Below are positions 10,702 to 22,400 of a stretch of DNA of 36,591 nucleotides, piece after piece (within the stretch, counting starts at the first letter, position 1; each line of letters starts with the position of its first letter). The position numbers and the translations under genes were made by a program. The notes under the pieces are model-generated. The model searched no databases. It saw only the letters and a program-made list of their open reading frames with translations, and had not been told where the DNA came from. Location of the stretch: assembly GCA_008802785.1 (NCBI GenBank), contig VUYT01000063.1:1-36591 (forward strand). The letters run 5' to 3'. The stretch comes from Symmetrospora coprosmae (taxonomy: Eukaryota > Basidiomycota > Cystobasidiomycetes > Symmetrosporaceae).

Positions 10702-11163
10702 GGTCAGTCGACGCAGGTTGGTGTAGCAGACACAGCAGGTCGCGGGTTGAGCAGCTCGTGGCTCGCTGGCTGAGAGAAAAGCATGACCGCATGTGCAGGC
10801 CGACACCGTTCGAATTCGCCACTGCCAACATCGACCACTTGCTCTTGCTCCAATACGGCCCTATTCACTCCTACCGAGACAGCACCGGCACTAGTGATCA
10901 CCTCTAGGCCGCTGCACGACCTGCCAGCCTCAACCTCTTCGGTGCAACATCGTTGGCCGTATACCTGCCTCGATCTCTGGCGTGAATCGCGGTATTCACC
11001 CCTCGTGCGTGACGTTGATGTTAGAGAGCTCAAGCAGGAGCTCTTCTTCACATAAGCATACTCACCCGCGAAACTATCTCCTCCAGGAACACTACAAGCT
11101 CTCGCTGCCTGCCTTCCTGCAACCCTCCTTCCGCTAGCCAGGTCTCGGCCGTTCGCCGAATGC
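10702..11163. promoter_or_regulatory. Divergent promoter region
   Basis: This is 462 bp between the start of the small basic gene and the start of the 978-residue protein. No gene is supported. It contains the promoters of both neighbours, and its right end carries the start of an overlapping upstream ORF (11160-11201). Confidence 0.4.
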
Positions 11164-11201
11164 ATGAGCTTGAGTCGCAGCAGCGCCAATCGGAGCTGTA
11201 G
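11160..11201 (+). promoter_or_regulatory. Upstream ORF overlapping a start codon
   Basis: In the string ATGCATGAG two ATGs lie 4 nt apart. The first (11160) opens a 13-codon ORF, MHELESQQRQSEL, ending at TAG 11199-11201. The second (11164) opens the 978-residue protein in another frame. Ribosomes taking the first ATG would miss the main frame, so this could dampen translation by leaky scanning. Whether it lies in the mRNA depends on the unmapped transcription start. Confidence 0.4.
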
Positions 11202-14100
11202 GATAGCACATGCCTATGCACACGCACATCCAGCTGTCCGAAGCATTCGGCAGCAGGCTTCCATTGCGGCCGACTATCCAGCTTCCTCATCATCTGGCCA
11301 ACATGAGGAGAGCTCGTACACCGAAGAGCCGCAATCTGCGACACCGGCGCTACAGCGTGACCGTAGCAGCGAAGCAGTGCCTCGAGATGTCAAGGGGAAG
11401 GCACGACTCGACATTGCTCGTGGTACACCCTCTCTATCGCGGTCCTTCCTGGAGTATTGGCGGACGAGCAAAGCCGAGCGAGACAAGGCGGCAGCTGCTG
11501 CGTCATCTCCAGCAGCGACGACCGCGTATAGAGAGGCGAGCGATATTTCCCGGCCGCTCGTTGGTAAAGCCCGCTCAGCGGGCAGTACTAGCTACTTCTT
11601 TGCCAATACCGGGAGCGTCGCATCGCCCGCTGCAACGTCCGAGACTGTCAACAGCCCGGCAGTGGCGACGACATCTTCCGCCTATACGCCCATAGCCTCG
11701 TCATCGGCTCCATTCTCGAATCCTGTCAACATCGTCGACGCTTTCGTGCGGTCTGACCAACTACCCCAGTCGCAACGCGGCATTCGCCGGCTGGTAGACG
11801 CCGCATTTGCCCTCGGCCGCAAAGAGGCCCTGCATCAGGTGGTTGCCGCCTGCCAAGCGGCGAGCGCTCGTATCGAGCTGGCACAGTATGCTCTTCAGTG
11901 CATACTCGAGCTTCCCATCGATCGTCCATATCATCAGCACATGGAAAAGCTCAATCGGAGGACTCGCAGGGCGCTCGCGCGCAAGTCTTCTGTCCTCGCA
12001 GGCGACGCTGAAGCTCTACGCCGGCGGGTGTTAGCGAACAGCGATTCAAGATCAATCCGAAGGGCAGGAGAGCCAGAAGAGGCTGGGACGTTACCCGAGC
12101 CTATTAGCCAGGAGCTCTTCTTTCAGACGTGGGAGACGTTGTGGCAACTCACGGGAGAGCGCCTCGACATGGCATCAGATGACGCGACCCAGATACTCGA
12201 GCATCTTCTGCTTCTTCCGCCGCCCGACAGCGTTGCGGGAGATACACCCGCTGCGGCTGGTCCTCGCGAGGCGGGTGCTGCATACCGAACACGCGCGCTC
12301 CGTCACCTCCTCTTCCTGGCTGGCATCGAGGAACATCCAGACTTAGCCTTGGATCTCTTAACCTCGCTCGTCTCGCCTCTCGCCTTGTGCACACCGGCAC
12401 ATTTGCACGCCACATCGATACGACTGGCTAGCGCGGGTCGAGCAACAGTCGAAGACATGGTACTCATTCTTCAAGATCTGCTGCGGTCCGGTATCATTCG
12501 CTCGAGCCTCATTGCCGAATTCAACCTCTCGGGCATTGTCAACCGCTCCCTGGATCTACCCGCCGACACCTTTCTCGCCCTGCTCCGGCAGGTCCTCCTG
12601 CGGGTTCTAGTACGATGCTATGCGAACCGCTACGATTTTGATCGGTCGACGCTACTCTTGCGTTACCTGGAGACGATAGAAGGCGACACCGAATCGGATA
12701 GGCTGAAGGACGGGCAGCTATTGGAAAGCGTCTGTAAGGCTGCCCTGCGGGCGTCTAGGGAGGATGGCAAATGGGTTCCCCGCGTCGGTGCACTCCTGGC
12801 TCTGGGATTACAGGGCAGATTGCCGTTCTGGAGAAAGGGGCAGCACTCTCCGCCCCATCGGCTTCTGCGGTACTACTTCGATACTGCCCTTCCCCCCAAG
12901 GTCAACGAGCATGCGTCCAAACGCTCCAAGTACAGCTCGGCTGCTCTGATCTGGAAGGCGCTGCAAGTATACGAAGAGGACAGGAAGGAGCATCAAGCCT
13001 CGCGGAGCTCGGTTTCGACGCCGATGCCGACGGCAGACTCAGACGACAGCGCTTCGATGTTTGGCGAGCTAGAGCCAGTCTACCAACTTCCGCTCTATCA
13101 CCTTAGCGAGGTTGCGCAGACCTTCAGCTGGCCGTTGCAGCAAAGCTTCACGGAGGACTTGCGTTACTTCATCCCCGAGTACGCCGACGCGGCACAAGAT
13201 GGTCAAGCTGTCCTCGCCACTGCAACGACACAGACAAAGGACTTTCTCCGAGCCATCATACAGATGCAGGACACTCTGCAAGACGGACGCGAAGGTCAGC
13301 TCACGAGCACCGAGGCAAATATCATCCTGCACACCGTCCTGTCGAGTAAGCTCACGGCGAGGGACTTCGGAGTTCATGGTCACAACGCGTACTTACCTGT
13401 GCGGGAGGAAACGGAACGTCAGTCATCCGAGCCTGTCAGTCTGCTGTCCGCCCAACAGCCAATCGAGTCTAGCGCTCGGCAAAGGCTGGAAAGCCTGCAA
13501 CCAGCTATCGACTGCGTCGCCGAGCAGATATATCAGCTTTTCCAGGCATCGCCGTCCCTTACGGCAGACACTTTCGTTTTGGAGGGCAAGAATCTCGTTC
13601 CACTTGTTCGGACACTTCTCCGTCTGCCAGACCCGCCGATGTCCAAGGGACCGACCCGGGCCTCCGAGGGCGAGGCGTGCGTCCGAGCGTTCCTTCGAGA
13701 CAAGAGTGCCCGCCATGGTGGGATCGACCCAATAGAGCTCACGGGAGCAGCGCGTGCCTTTTTCCTCCTTGGGAATCGCGAAGCTGGGCTTGCCGTATTT
13801 GCAAGGATGCTCAAGGAAAGGAGAGTGCCTGACCTGGTGGACATCCGCACCATCCTCGTCGATGTTGCGCAGGCCGATCCGGCTCTGCTCGTTGAAACAC
13901 TGGCCGAGATGATCGACGTCGGCTTTGCTGTCGACAGGGCCACCGTGCTCAGCATCTCACGGGTCTTGGAAACCAGGGGCCATCTGCAGGAGTTGGCCGA
14001 GTTGGCGGACATGCTACAGGCGCGACGAGGTAAGGTGCAAATTGCTAGACCGAGTATTGGTCGCCTTAGGAACAGGGCAGGTTTGGGGAGGCTCGCATAG
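11164..14100 (+). CDS. Probable mitochondrial helical-repeat protein, 978 aa
   Basis: A single uninterrupted exon, unusual among its intron-rich neighbours. The N-terminus is rich in Arg, Ser and Ala with almost no acidic residues (RSSANRSCRIAHAYAHAH, then RSIRQQAS), which fits a mitochondrial presequence. After a disordered Ser/Thr segment, residues about 200-960 are almost entirely helical with alternating Leu/Ala pairs, e.g. RRLVDAAFALGRKEALHQVV, LRHLLFLAGIEEHPDLALDL, and near the end AARAFFLLGNREAGLAVFAR. This resembles fungal pentatricopeptide-like or other alpha-solenoid proteins that handle mitochondrial transcripts or ribosomes. No repeat is clean enough to name the family. The 3' end converges on AOS1, with stops 103 bp apart. 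Confidence 0.75.
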   Translation: MSLSRSSANRSCRIAHAYAHAHPAVRSIRQQASIAADYPASSSSGQHEESSYTEEPQSATPALQRDRSSEAVPRDVKGKARLDIARGTPSLSRSFLEYWRTSKAERDKAAAAASSPAATTAYREASDISRPLVGKARSAGSTSYFFANTGSVASPAATSETVNSPAVATTSSAYTPIASSSAPFSNPVNIVDAFVRSDQLPQSQRGIRRLVDAAFALGRKEALHQVVAACQAASARIELAQYALQCILELPIDRPYHQHMEKLNRRTRRALARKSSVLAGDAEALRRRVLANSDSRSIRRAGEPEEAGTLPEPISQELFFQTWETLWQLTGERLDMASDDATQILEHLLLLPPPDSVAGDTPAAAGPREAGAAYRTRALRHLLFLAGIEEHPDLALDLLTSLVSPLALCTPAHLHATSIRLASAGRATVEDMVLILQDLLRSGIIRSSLIAEFNLSGIVNRSLDLPADTFLALLRQVLLRVLVRCYANRYDFDRSTLLLRYLETIEGDTESDRLKDGQLLESVCKAALRASREDGKWVPRVGALLALGLQGRLPFWRKGQHSPPHRLLRYYFDTALPPKVNEHASKRSKYSSAALIWKALQVYEEDRKEHQASRSSVSTPMPTADSDDSASMFGELEPVYQLPLYHLSEVAQTFSWPLQQSFTEDLRYFIPEYADAAQDGQAVLATATTQTKDFLRAIIQMQDTLQDGREGQLTSTEANIILHTVLSSKLTARDFGVHGHNAYLPVREETERQSSEPVSLLSAQQPIESSARQRLESLQPAIDCVAEQIYQLFQASPSLTADTFVLEGKNLVPLVRTLLRLPDPPMSKGPTRASEGEACVRAFLRDKSARHGGIDPIELTGAARAFFLLGNREAGLAVFARMLKERRVPDLVDIRTILVDVAQADPALLVETLAEMIDVGFAVDRATVLSISRVLETRGHLQELAELADMLQARRGKVQIARPSIGRLRNRAGLGRLA

Positions 14101-14203
14101 CCAAGCGCTCCAAGCGGCAAACGAACGCGCCGACGTTACTTTGTGCTTTCCGGGTTGTACGCGGACGGATTTTCGCATCTTTGCGGCTGAGGGTTAACAG
14201 ACG

Positions 14204-15849
14204 TCATGGCAGGCCCATTTGGTAGAAGTCGCCGGCTCCTGTGCTACCATCGTACGCGAAAAGGTTGATAACGGGTGGTTCTCTTCCACCGAGCGTGTTC
14301 AGCGCGTCCTGACCCATGACACCACCCAGTATCGCGCATACGGGCGTAAACTCCATGGCGGCGGTGACAGAGAGGCTTCTGTGGACATTTCCGGCCTGTC
14401 AGCACGCCGTGTAGCAGTCTCGATACAGTCGTAATAAGGTATAACAGCCACTTACTCCAATGTCTCGCTTGGGAGGAGACCCACATCAGCAACGCCGTGC
14501 TTGGGCAGGATGTCTCTCCCTATTGTCTGGAGTTCTGCAAGGGCTGAATCGCTGGCTGGCAAAGCGCCATCGTGTCCTGCTTGGAACTCCCACAGCACTG
14601 CAGTGAGAGTCGAATGTTCAGCTAGTGCACTGGGTCGTCTCGAAGCGGAGGTACGCGGGTGTGACCAACCTAGACTCGCCCACAGCATCGCATTCATCTT
14701 CTTTTGCTTCTTTGCGCTGATCGATTTGAAGTTGTGCTGGAGCGCTTGCGTAAACGGCACGAAAGTCTGGTTCTTCTTGACTGTCACCTTGCTTGCCTCT
14801 GTGCTCGCAGAGGCTCCATCTTTCGGCTTCTTGTCTGTTGCCGGCTTCTCTGTCATCTCGCTGGCAGCGGTCGCAGACGTGCAGTCTAGTCAGCAGACAA
14901 CGCTTTCGCCAGATTGGGAAAGAGCTAAGAGGACACACATGATCCATTCGTGTTCCAGCAGGTCTGCGAAGATGTAGCCGTTGAGGCCATAGCTTCCACA
15001 GGCATAGAACTTCTTGCCCAGCTTGCGGCAAAGGTCGTTGACACGGATCTAGGAAAGAAAAGCTCAGTCAGCGCATGCCGTTGTCGGCTCGTCTGGACAG
15101 TCAGGAAAGGACCGACTATCGTATCACGGTCGGAATCCGTCAGCACGATAAGATCGTACGCTTGTAGTGCGGCCTCGTCGTGCAAGTCTTGCATCCTCGT
15201 CGATGCTACGATTTCTACGCGTGGATTCAGCACGTTGATCCTTGCTTTAGCCGCAAAGACGCGCTGAAATGGACATGCAGGAGAAGGTAGAGAGGCCAAG
15301 GACGAAGTCAGCGCAAAGCGCCCTTGTAAGGCATGGCACGACTTGCAGGAGGAGGAGGCATCTTGCTCATGGTGAGCTGGGCCTACCTTCTGCCCGACTT
15401 CCTCCTCGCGCAGGAAGAAGTTGGCGCCGAGATCCTCTTGGGAGATGTCCTTATCGTCGAGGATGGTGAGCTTGCCGATGCCAGCGAGGACAATGTTCTT
15501 GCAGACCTCGGCGGCGAGACCGCGAAGCGTGACCACGAGAACCGAAGCCGACCTCATCCTGGGCGAAGACGAGGGAGGCTTGGACCGGATCAGAGCAGCT
15601 CTCGACTGATATCTCGTGTCGTGTGCTTGCCTGTTCTGAGCCTCGACACCCCAGAGCCTGATCTGTCGGTCATACAGGGCAGCCTCGTCTTGACGCGCCG
15701 CCAGGATCCTGCGTCAGCCCTTTGCCTCTTACCCGTCTAAAAGCTATCAATGCAAATATGCTACCTTCCGTGATGCCGCCATTGCTCTGCGAAGGCTGTG
15801 GCGCTGGTGCTGACGTTGACGCTGCCGCGGCTGCTGGTCCTGCCTCCAT
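14204..15849 (-). CDS. AOS1: SUMO-activating enzyme E1 subunit AOS1 (SAE1)
   Basis: Eight exons: complement(join(14204..14378, 14456..14597, 14670..14860, 14939..15048, 15117..15263, 15387..15558, 15631..15688, 15765..15849)), 359 aa; introns 68-123 nt. Landmarks across the joins: ITEDEAALYDRQIRLWGVEA, then NRMRSASVLV, the nucleotide-fold strand IVLAGIGKLTILDD, the EDLGANFFLREEEVGQKR block, VLTDSDRDTIIRVNDLCRKL, FYACGSYGLNGYIFADL, and the C-terminal ILGGVMGQDALNTLGGREPP. AOS1 pairs with UBA2 to adenylate SUMO; the catalytic Cys is in UBA2, as expected none is seen here. The second intron uses a GC donor (AG|GCAAGC), the only non-GT donor I found in the window. The start codon is followed by an Ala/Pro-rich leader before ITEDE. 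Confidence 0.95.
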
Positions 15850-16233
15850 CTTGCCCTGGTCGGTCTGAGGGACACGAGCAGGTCGACCCTCGCATCAAGC
15901 CGCAGCCTGACCTGAAGTCGTCATCGCCCCACGTCGAGCCGCACGCAACGTTATGAGGGGACTCTGATAAAACCGCATGGATCAGCTGCTCGACAAGGGT
16001 CTGCAAGTCTAGCTCTTTGCACCCCTTTGAAGCCGTCCGAAGCGGGAGGCAGTGCTCTGGACTGCTGAACTGCTGAAGGCAGCTGATTGAACAGCGCGCC
16101 TGCGCCGACCTCCTTGGATGGCGATGGACTGACACTCATTCCGCGACTGCCTCTCTTTCTTGCCTTCGCCCACAACACCTGCTCATCACCACCACAGTCC
16201 GTCATCCAGATCCGGCAGCCCTTTCGCCGCAGG
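15850..16233. promoter_or_regulatory. Divergent promoter region, AOS1 / 271-aa unknown
   Basis: This 384-bp region separates two divergent starts. On the plus strand a minimal upstream ORF (ATG at 16118, MAMD then stop) precedes the ATG at 16234. No other feature is supported. Confidence 0.4.
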
Positions 16234-17123
16234 ATGGACACACCGATGTACCTGACCGACACCGAGTGCGATAGCACGCTCGCTATGGAGCTGGACTTGG
16301 ATCACCATGAATCAGATCATGACTACATGCAGGTGTCGAATGATGAGTCGCTGGACGACTTCGGCTTCTTCGGCGCCTTGTCAAACGATCGCGAAGAGGA
16401 CTGGGCTTTGTTCGATGACACGCTCACATGGGACGGCCGCGGCTGGAACTTGTGAGCTGCCGTCGACGCGTCAGCTATAGTTCGCTATCACTATGGCTTA
16501 CGCAATTGTCTCCGCGCTATCTCAGCGATGGCCTCCATCAGTCGCCCCTCGAAGACATTGTCCTTCCCCCTTGTTCGCCCATCGACGCATCGTATAGGCC
16601 GCAGGCGGTCAGTGAGCCTTTGCCAGCTCCTGGCCAGTTTCCTGAGTCGATGCTGCTCTTCAGCAAGCCTCTCGATACTTCAGAACTGCAACGCGTTTCC
16701 GGCAACAGCTTGCGTGACCCGTCGTTCATGGAGATGTCACCGCCAATCCAACTGCCTCCTGGAAGCCGCTCTATCATCGCCGCATCGGCCATGCCGACAG
16801 GACACCAGCATCAGCTGCTGCCACTGCTGGGCTCGCGTGTCTTTCATCCACCAGCCAGCTCCACGATGCCTCTGCAGCACGCGTATGCGCCGCTTAGGAG
16901 AAGCACTGCAGCGCCAGCTGCGAGATCGACCAGCAAGCCACTACAGCCTCGTAAGCAGCCACTACAGCAGCACATCAATGGATGGCCTGGAAACGAGAGC
17001 TGGACACCACCTCCAGGCAGCAGGAGACTTGCTACTGCTGGACTGCGGCTTGAGCCCGCTGTCTTGTCATCCCTAGTTCCGGCGAAGAGCGCGGCACGTC
17101 GGAAGCCGGTAAAGGCGATGTGA
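16234..17123 (+). CDS. Hypothetical acidic, Pro/Ser-rich protein, 271 aa
   Basis: join(16234..16451, 16526..17123), one 74-nt GT-AG intron. I do not recognise it. The first 70 residues are strongly acidic and aromatic (Asp/Glu/His/Phe/Trp), e.g. MELDLDHHESDHDYMQ and REEDWALFDDTLTWDGRGW. The rest is Pro/Ser/Gln-rich and ends basic (PAKSAARRKPVKAM). This composition is that of a disordered regulator with an acidic activation-like region, but there is no visible DNA-binding domain. The splice is well supported: it removes a stop and continues as WNFDGLHQSPLED. Confidence 0.6.
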
Positions 17124-17439
17124 TCAGGCATGTCTGGCAGATACAAGCGGAGGATGTGTGTACATAGCTTTAGATGCGAAGTTCTAGCAGTGACATTATT
17201 TAGTTCTTTCCCCGTCGGCCAGGAGACCCCTTGTCAGCCTGGACTTGCTTGCTCTCCTTGGTTCGCGACAGGTCAATCTCGATTGACGAATATCCGCCAT
17301 CCAGTGAAATCGCGACCATAGAAGAGGAAGTTGCGCTCCGTCATCGGATGCCCTGTCGCGCTTCGTACTCCCCGGTGCGGCGCTGTACGGCCATTCGAGC
17401 CAGATCGCCTAAGCTCGCGGTCGCTGCATTACCGCCGGC
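17124..17439. promoter_or_regulatory. Intergenic region upstream of DHHC gene
   Basis: This 316-bp gap between two plus-strand genes holds the 3' end of the unknown and the promoter of the DHHC gene. I see no coding exon or repeat in it. Confidence 0.35.
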
Positions 17440-19223
17440 ATGGGCACTTCTGCAACAGCAAAGCGCAAGCGGCCACGCCTCCTGGTCCGCCTTCCCTACT
17501 ACCTCCTCCTGGTCGGCCTCAGCTTCGTCTACTATGGCTTCGTGCGTTTGATCCGCGTCGTCCCCCAGCGACCTGCAAGCGCCCCTTTCACGTGCTGACC
17601 AAGGCGCGTCGACAGGTCGTGTCCATCAATGTCAGATGGCTCATCCTGCGGCAGCACCGAACCACTCTAGCGTTTGTGCTTCTCAGCATCTTCCACGCCA
17701 TCTTCGGCATGACCCTCTGGAGTCTGGTGGTCTGCGCAGGCAGAGGACCGGGAGCTGTTGGCGAGCGCATGAACGAAGTCACATTGACATCAGCCAGCGG
17801 ATCGCACCGTGGTCGTGGTTCCCAGGATGAGAGGGACCTGGAAGGAGGAGAAGAAGCTCCGCTGATGCCCGCGGAGCAGTCTGCCGAAGATAATGCATCC
17901 GGGCCACCTCAGCATAGGCGACGACGCAGGCGCCGCAAGCAGGGCAGCGGGACCGCTTCAGCTGGCCGCTATAGCCCTGCAGTCACAGAAGAGGATCCCG
18001 AGGAGGCCGGCGCATCTGATCACCTGGAGATGCGCCCTAGCTCGTCTTCGGAAGACGAGGATGACGGAGACGACTCGGAGACTATCTATGGCCCAGAAGC
18101 AGGTGCCAAGGTGCAGGTCATCTATCCTAGTCAGCGAGATGCTCCACAGCAGCAACACGAGGCCGGATCTGGGACTCTGATGGCAAAGGCCAATGGCAAG
18201 GTCCGCTTTTGCCGCAAGGTGAGTCTCCTTCGGGCCTGTAATACGTCGAGGCGGGCGGTAGCGACGTGCAGAACTAACTCCTCCAACTGCCCTTCGCATG
18301 CTCAGTGCAACCTCGTCAAACCCGACCGCGCGCACCACTGCTCGACTTGCGGATACTGCATTCTCAAGATGGACCATCATTGCCCATGGCTGGGCGGGTG
18401 TGTCGGCTTTGCCAATTACAAGCCATTCATCCTCTTCCTCATCTACGCAGCCCAGCTTGCCATCTTTGCTGGTAGCGTCTCGCTTTGGTCACTTGTCCAG
18501 GTCCTCGATGTCGATTTGGAGGAGCTCGGCCTAGCACCCCTCGGCTGGGGCTTCATGATCCTCTTCGGCTTCCTATTCTCGTTAATGCTATCGGGCTTTG
18601 CCCCTTACCACCTCTACCTGGCCTGCAACAATCGCACGACAATCGAGAATATGGAGAGGAACGGTCGCCTTCTATCGTTGCCACCGAAGGCAGAAAGCAT
18701 GTTGGCAGCCGGAACTGCCGACCCCATTTTGGCGAGCCTTCCGGAGCATTCCGTCGCTGGTGCAGGTCAGCACCTGCTAGCGGACTCGTCGCGCGCTCCG
18801 AACCCTTTCCTTGAGGAACAGCAGCAGCATGCGCACAGCACCGGAGGGAGAGCCAATCCGTTCCTACCAGCTTCTACTCGCTTCGATGAGCACTCAAGCG
18901 TCATAAACGCGCAGCCGACTTTCGCCGGTCCTTCAGCTTCGTCGAGCAACTACCCTTTCAACCTCACTTCGCAAGCGATCCTCACCCGCCAGGCTCGTCG
19001 CGCTCTCGAGAAGCAGGCAGGCCAGATCAACATCTACGACCTCGGACTCTCCTCGCGCAACTTTGAGCAGGCATTTGGCAGCAAGTGGTATCAGCCGCGA
19101 AGCTGGATTCCTGTTGGACGAGGTCTCGGTAGCGGCTATGCTTGGCCGGTCAATCGAGCCAAGCTTGAAAAGCTGCGAAGAATTAATACTGAATTGCGCA
19201 AGAGTCGTGATGGAGGGATATGA
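17440..19223 (+). CDS. DHHC palmitoyltransferase (Pfa3-like)
   Basis: join(17440..17541, 17616..18218, 18306..19223), 540 aa; introns 74 and 87 nt. A basic N-terminus leads into transmembrane segment 1 (YYLLLVGLSFVYYGF) and segment 2 around LAFVLLSIFHAIFGMTLWSL. A disordered acidic/Arg-rich loop of about 140 residues follows. The Cys-rich domain then has CNLVKPDRAHHCSTCGYC and the catalytic DHHC at residues 258-261, with GGCVGFANYKPF after it. Segments 3 and 4 follow, then a tail with NIYDLGLSSRNFEQAFG, typical of this family. It S-acylates cytosolic cysteines of membrane-associated proteins; the Pfa3-like label (vacuolar, Vac8 acylation in yeast) is a guess from overall layout. The second intron is a multiple of three, so an unspliced reading stays open; splicing is preferred because it restores RFCRKCNL. 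Confidence 0.88.
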
Positions 19224-19415
19224 TGTGTGCACAGCATTTCTCTGACCGCATTGTTGTTGCTACATAGGTCTTCGCTGGTTTTCCCCAGCTGAGAGAGCGA
19301 AATGGCGCGGCAAAGCACGCTCGCTGCAGGTGTGCGCGTTTCTTGCAATCTCCTGACATGCAGCTGCATGCACTCTTCTCTCCTGCTTAGTTATCTTGGT
19401 CGCTGAGGGCATGAG

Positions 19416-22400
19416 TCAAAGCTTCCTCCTCTTTGGTGACATCTCTGATTGTCCCCCGTTTGCGTTCTCGTCCGCGCTGTTGATGTGGGCTGCGTAGGAG
19501 TGTCCCTGCCCTTGGCCAGGCTGGGGAGCCGCAACTTGCTCGCACTTCGATAATCTGCGGAGACCTCGACTGCTGGATTTAGCCCCGTAGCCGTGGTTTG
19601 TTTTGTCACGTAGCGTTGTCAGGGGCGCGACTGGGGCGTTGACAGCGCCTGTGCTGGTCTTCGGCTGACTAGCGTCCGGAGTAACGGACTCCAGCTCGTC
19701 CAGCGACCGTGTCGTCTCGTCCTGGTAGCCGATGTCGTTCGCGGAGACTTCGTATGCATTCGATGTGCGCTGCATCGAGGGCTCCGGAGTGCGGTCGAGA
19801 TCGTCGGAGGAAGGAGTGTTAGAGCCGTAGAATAGGCATTGTGCGGCAGGAGGGGCCTGAAGATCTGGGTTGGTAGATGGACTAGGCGGTGACGGCGGCA
19901 AGCCGGAGCCCGCTGCAGCTGTCCTTGCGTGGACAACCTCCCTCTCTGCTGCTAGCTCGCGGTCGGTTGCAGTTTTGGATGCGTTCATCTCATAGCTCTG
20001 CTGATCTGGTAGCCCGCCCGTCAAGGTCGCACCAACCAGAACCCTGGACAGGTCCGTTAGAGGGCTGGAGATGGTCGGACCTACGAGGACCGCTGATAGA
20101 TTTGTCAGAGCGCGGGAGACGCTTGAGTGCGTTGCATGCGACTCGTGCATCTCTCCTGTCTGTCCCTTCGCAATTGCTGCTTTGGAGCTGCCTGCAGTCG
20201 CATCAGACTGACCGGGCGGTCGAAAGTGACAGCGATCGTAGATCTCTCTGGCTGGAAAGACCGGCTGTTGTCTTCGCAAATCGAAAGGAATAGCTTGAAC
20301 ACCACGATTAGCGTTTGGACCTTCCCCCGATGTTTCGTGATGGCTTTCCAATGTCTGCTGGATGGCCGAAAGTGTTCTCGAATGTCTGGTCGGCGTCGGT
20401 ACTTTAGCACTCTGTGTGACCGGGTGACCGAACGCTGCAGCCTGCACCCGGATTGTGCCCTTCTGAGCGTCGGCTATCGCTGGCACCAGGACTCCGAGGC
20501 CGGGCAATTTGGTACCTGCCCGTTGGGCGGCCGAGCCGTTCTGCTCAGAAATGGGTTCTTCTCGAGCGTCGGAGACGGAGACGAAGGCTCCTCTAGCTTG
20601 CTCTCGCTCTTTAATAGTGCCTGTTTGTAGCTTTCCCCTATTCTTGTTCTTCTGCTGCAACTCGTCGCGTTTGGCCCGTGACCTTTGGTGAGCGAGGCTA
20701 ACGGCTTCACACTCGGCCTTTGATTCCGGCGGCGGGCTCGGCGGCACATGCTTTGCACTTCTGCGTGCTCTGAGTTCACGAGTGCGAAGGCGCAGGAGCT
20801 CAGCCAGCGCTCGTGCGATGTATGTATGTCACTCTCCCAGCGAGCAAGGGGACTCACTGAGTGATGGGAACAGTGGCAAGAGGGACATGCCCCTCTGGTC
20901 TGCCCTCATTGCGAAGTTCCTGCTTCTTGCCTCGTTTGCTAGTCTGCTGGGCCTTCTTCTTGATTCTGGGCGGCTCCAGCTCCTTCTTTCTAACGGTTTC
21001 TGGGCCCCGCTCCTCGATTCGGACTGCGTCGGCGCGCAACTTCAGGTCACGCAAGGGTATCATCCGAGAGGTCTTGCTCGAAAGGCGGAGTGAGTCTTCT
21101 TCGTGTTCCTCCTCGAGCTCAAAGTCTCCCACCGACGGCGAGTGAAGTGGAACACTGCTCTGATCGTTGTAGCTCTCGTCATCGATAGGATCTGTCTCAT
21201 CTTGACCAGCGCTTTGCACCTGCCCATGCGAGCCGCTTCTCCCTGCCTCCTTCGTGGGTGTTGCGGTATCTGGTTGTCTGGCTGCCGCGGGCTGCATGGC
21301 AATTATACCTAAGGTAAGCTTCTTGTGTCCTTTGCGCGCCGGTTGTGCGTCGAAACGGATAGCCCGATACGCAAAACCCGCGCCAGTCTGTGGAGGACGA
21401 TAGTAGTTTATCACCTTTCGCGTATTGCGTGATGTATGTGCCTTGCGCGAGTTATTGGCGCTTCGAGTCGCCGATCGCCTGGGCGTCTGCGGGTTCTCCC
21501 CGTGATTGTGATCTTCTTCAAGGGCATCGTCGTCTCCGTCTGCCGAGTTGACGTCCCCATGCCGAGGCCATTGAGACACGGCATCATCGTGCTGCGGGAA
21601 CGCATCGGACACATGGTTGTCATGGTCGCCCTCTTGAGCCTTGGTACCGGAGTCGGCGCGCCGCAGACGTCCGCGCTTCGGAGGCAATGCAAGCTCCGAG
21701 TCTCCGATGAGATCCTCTTCTTCGCTGCTGTCACCGTCTTCGGAGGATGATCCGTTCCACAACCTGGCTGCCACGGCGAGTATCGGGACAGATCTCAGAT
21801 CCTTCTTGCTGCGGGTGCGGTGAGCTGGGCCGTGGTCAGACAGGGAGGAAACGTCGTCCAGATCCATTCCTTGCGCATGTCCCTTCTCCTTTTGATGCTC
21901 CTGTGACTGTTCCTCCGCCTCCTCCGGCTCGCTAGCGCCCCTTTCCTCATCGACATTATCCCCATTCTCGGGGTCGCGAACCTTGTTGGCCTCGGATGTG
22001 TTATGTCCAGATGCGTCGCCATCGTTGCTAACGAGCCGAACCCTCATTACTGCATCAAGTTTGACTCGGTCCTCTGTGCGCCGTAAGCGGGGTATGTTTT
22101 GTCCGCGAGAGTACCACCTCGATTTGAATCTCCTGTCCCGGGTGTCCTTGCCTCTGCTGACGTCACTTTCTTCACCGACACTTCTGTCTGTGTCTTCATC
22201 GGAATGTTCGCTCGTCTGGGCGTCGAGCCCCGCCTTCATCACATCGCCTTGCTGAATGGTCAGGGCAGCGATGTTGGGAGGAGATTCGGCAACAGGCTGG
22301 TTGCCTCCGTCATCAGGGTAGTGAGCAATCCCATCGTGCCTGCAGATGTCATTTGGCAGTGGACGAGCGGACTGGCCTGGCGAGCCTAATGCTGGGAGAA

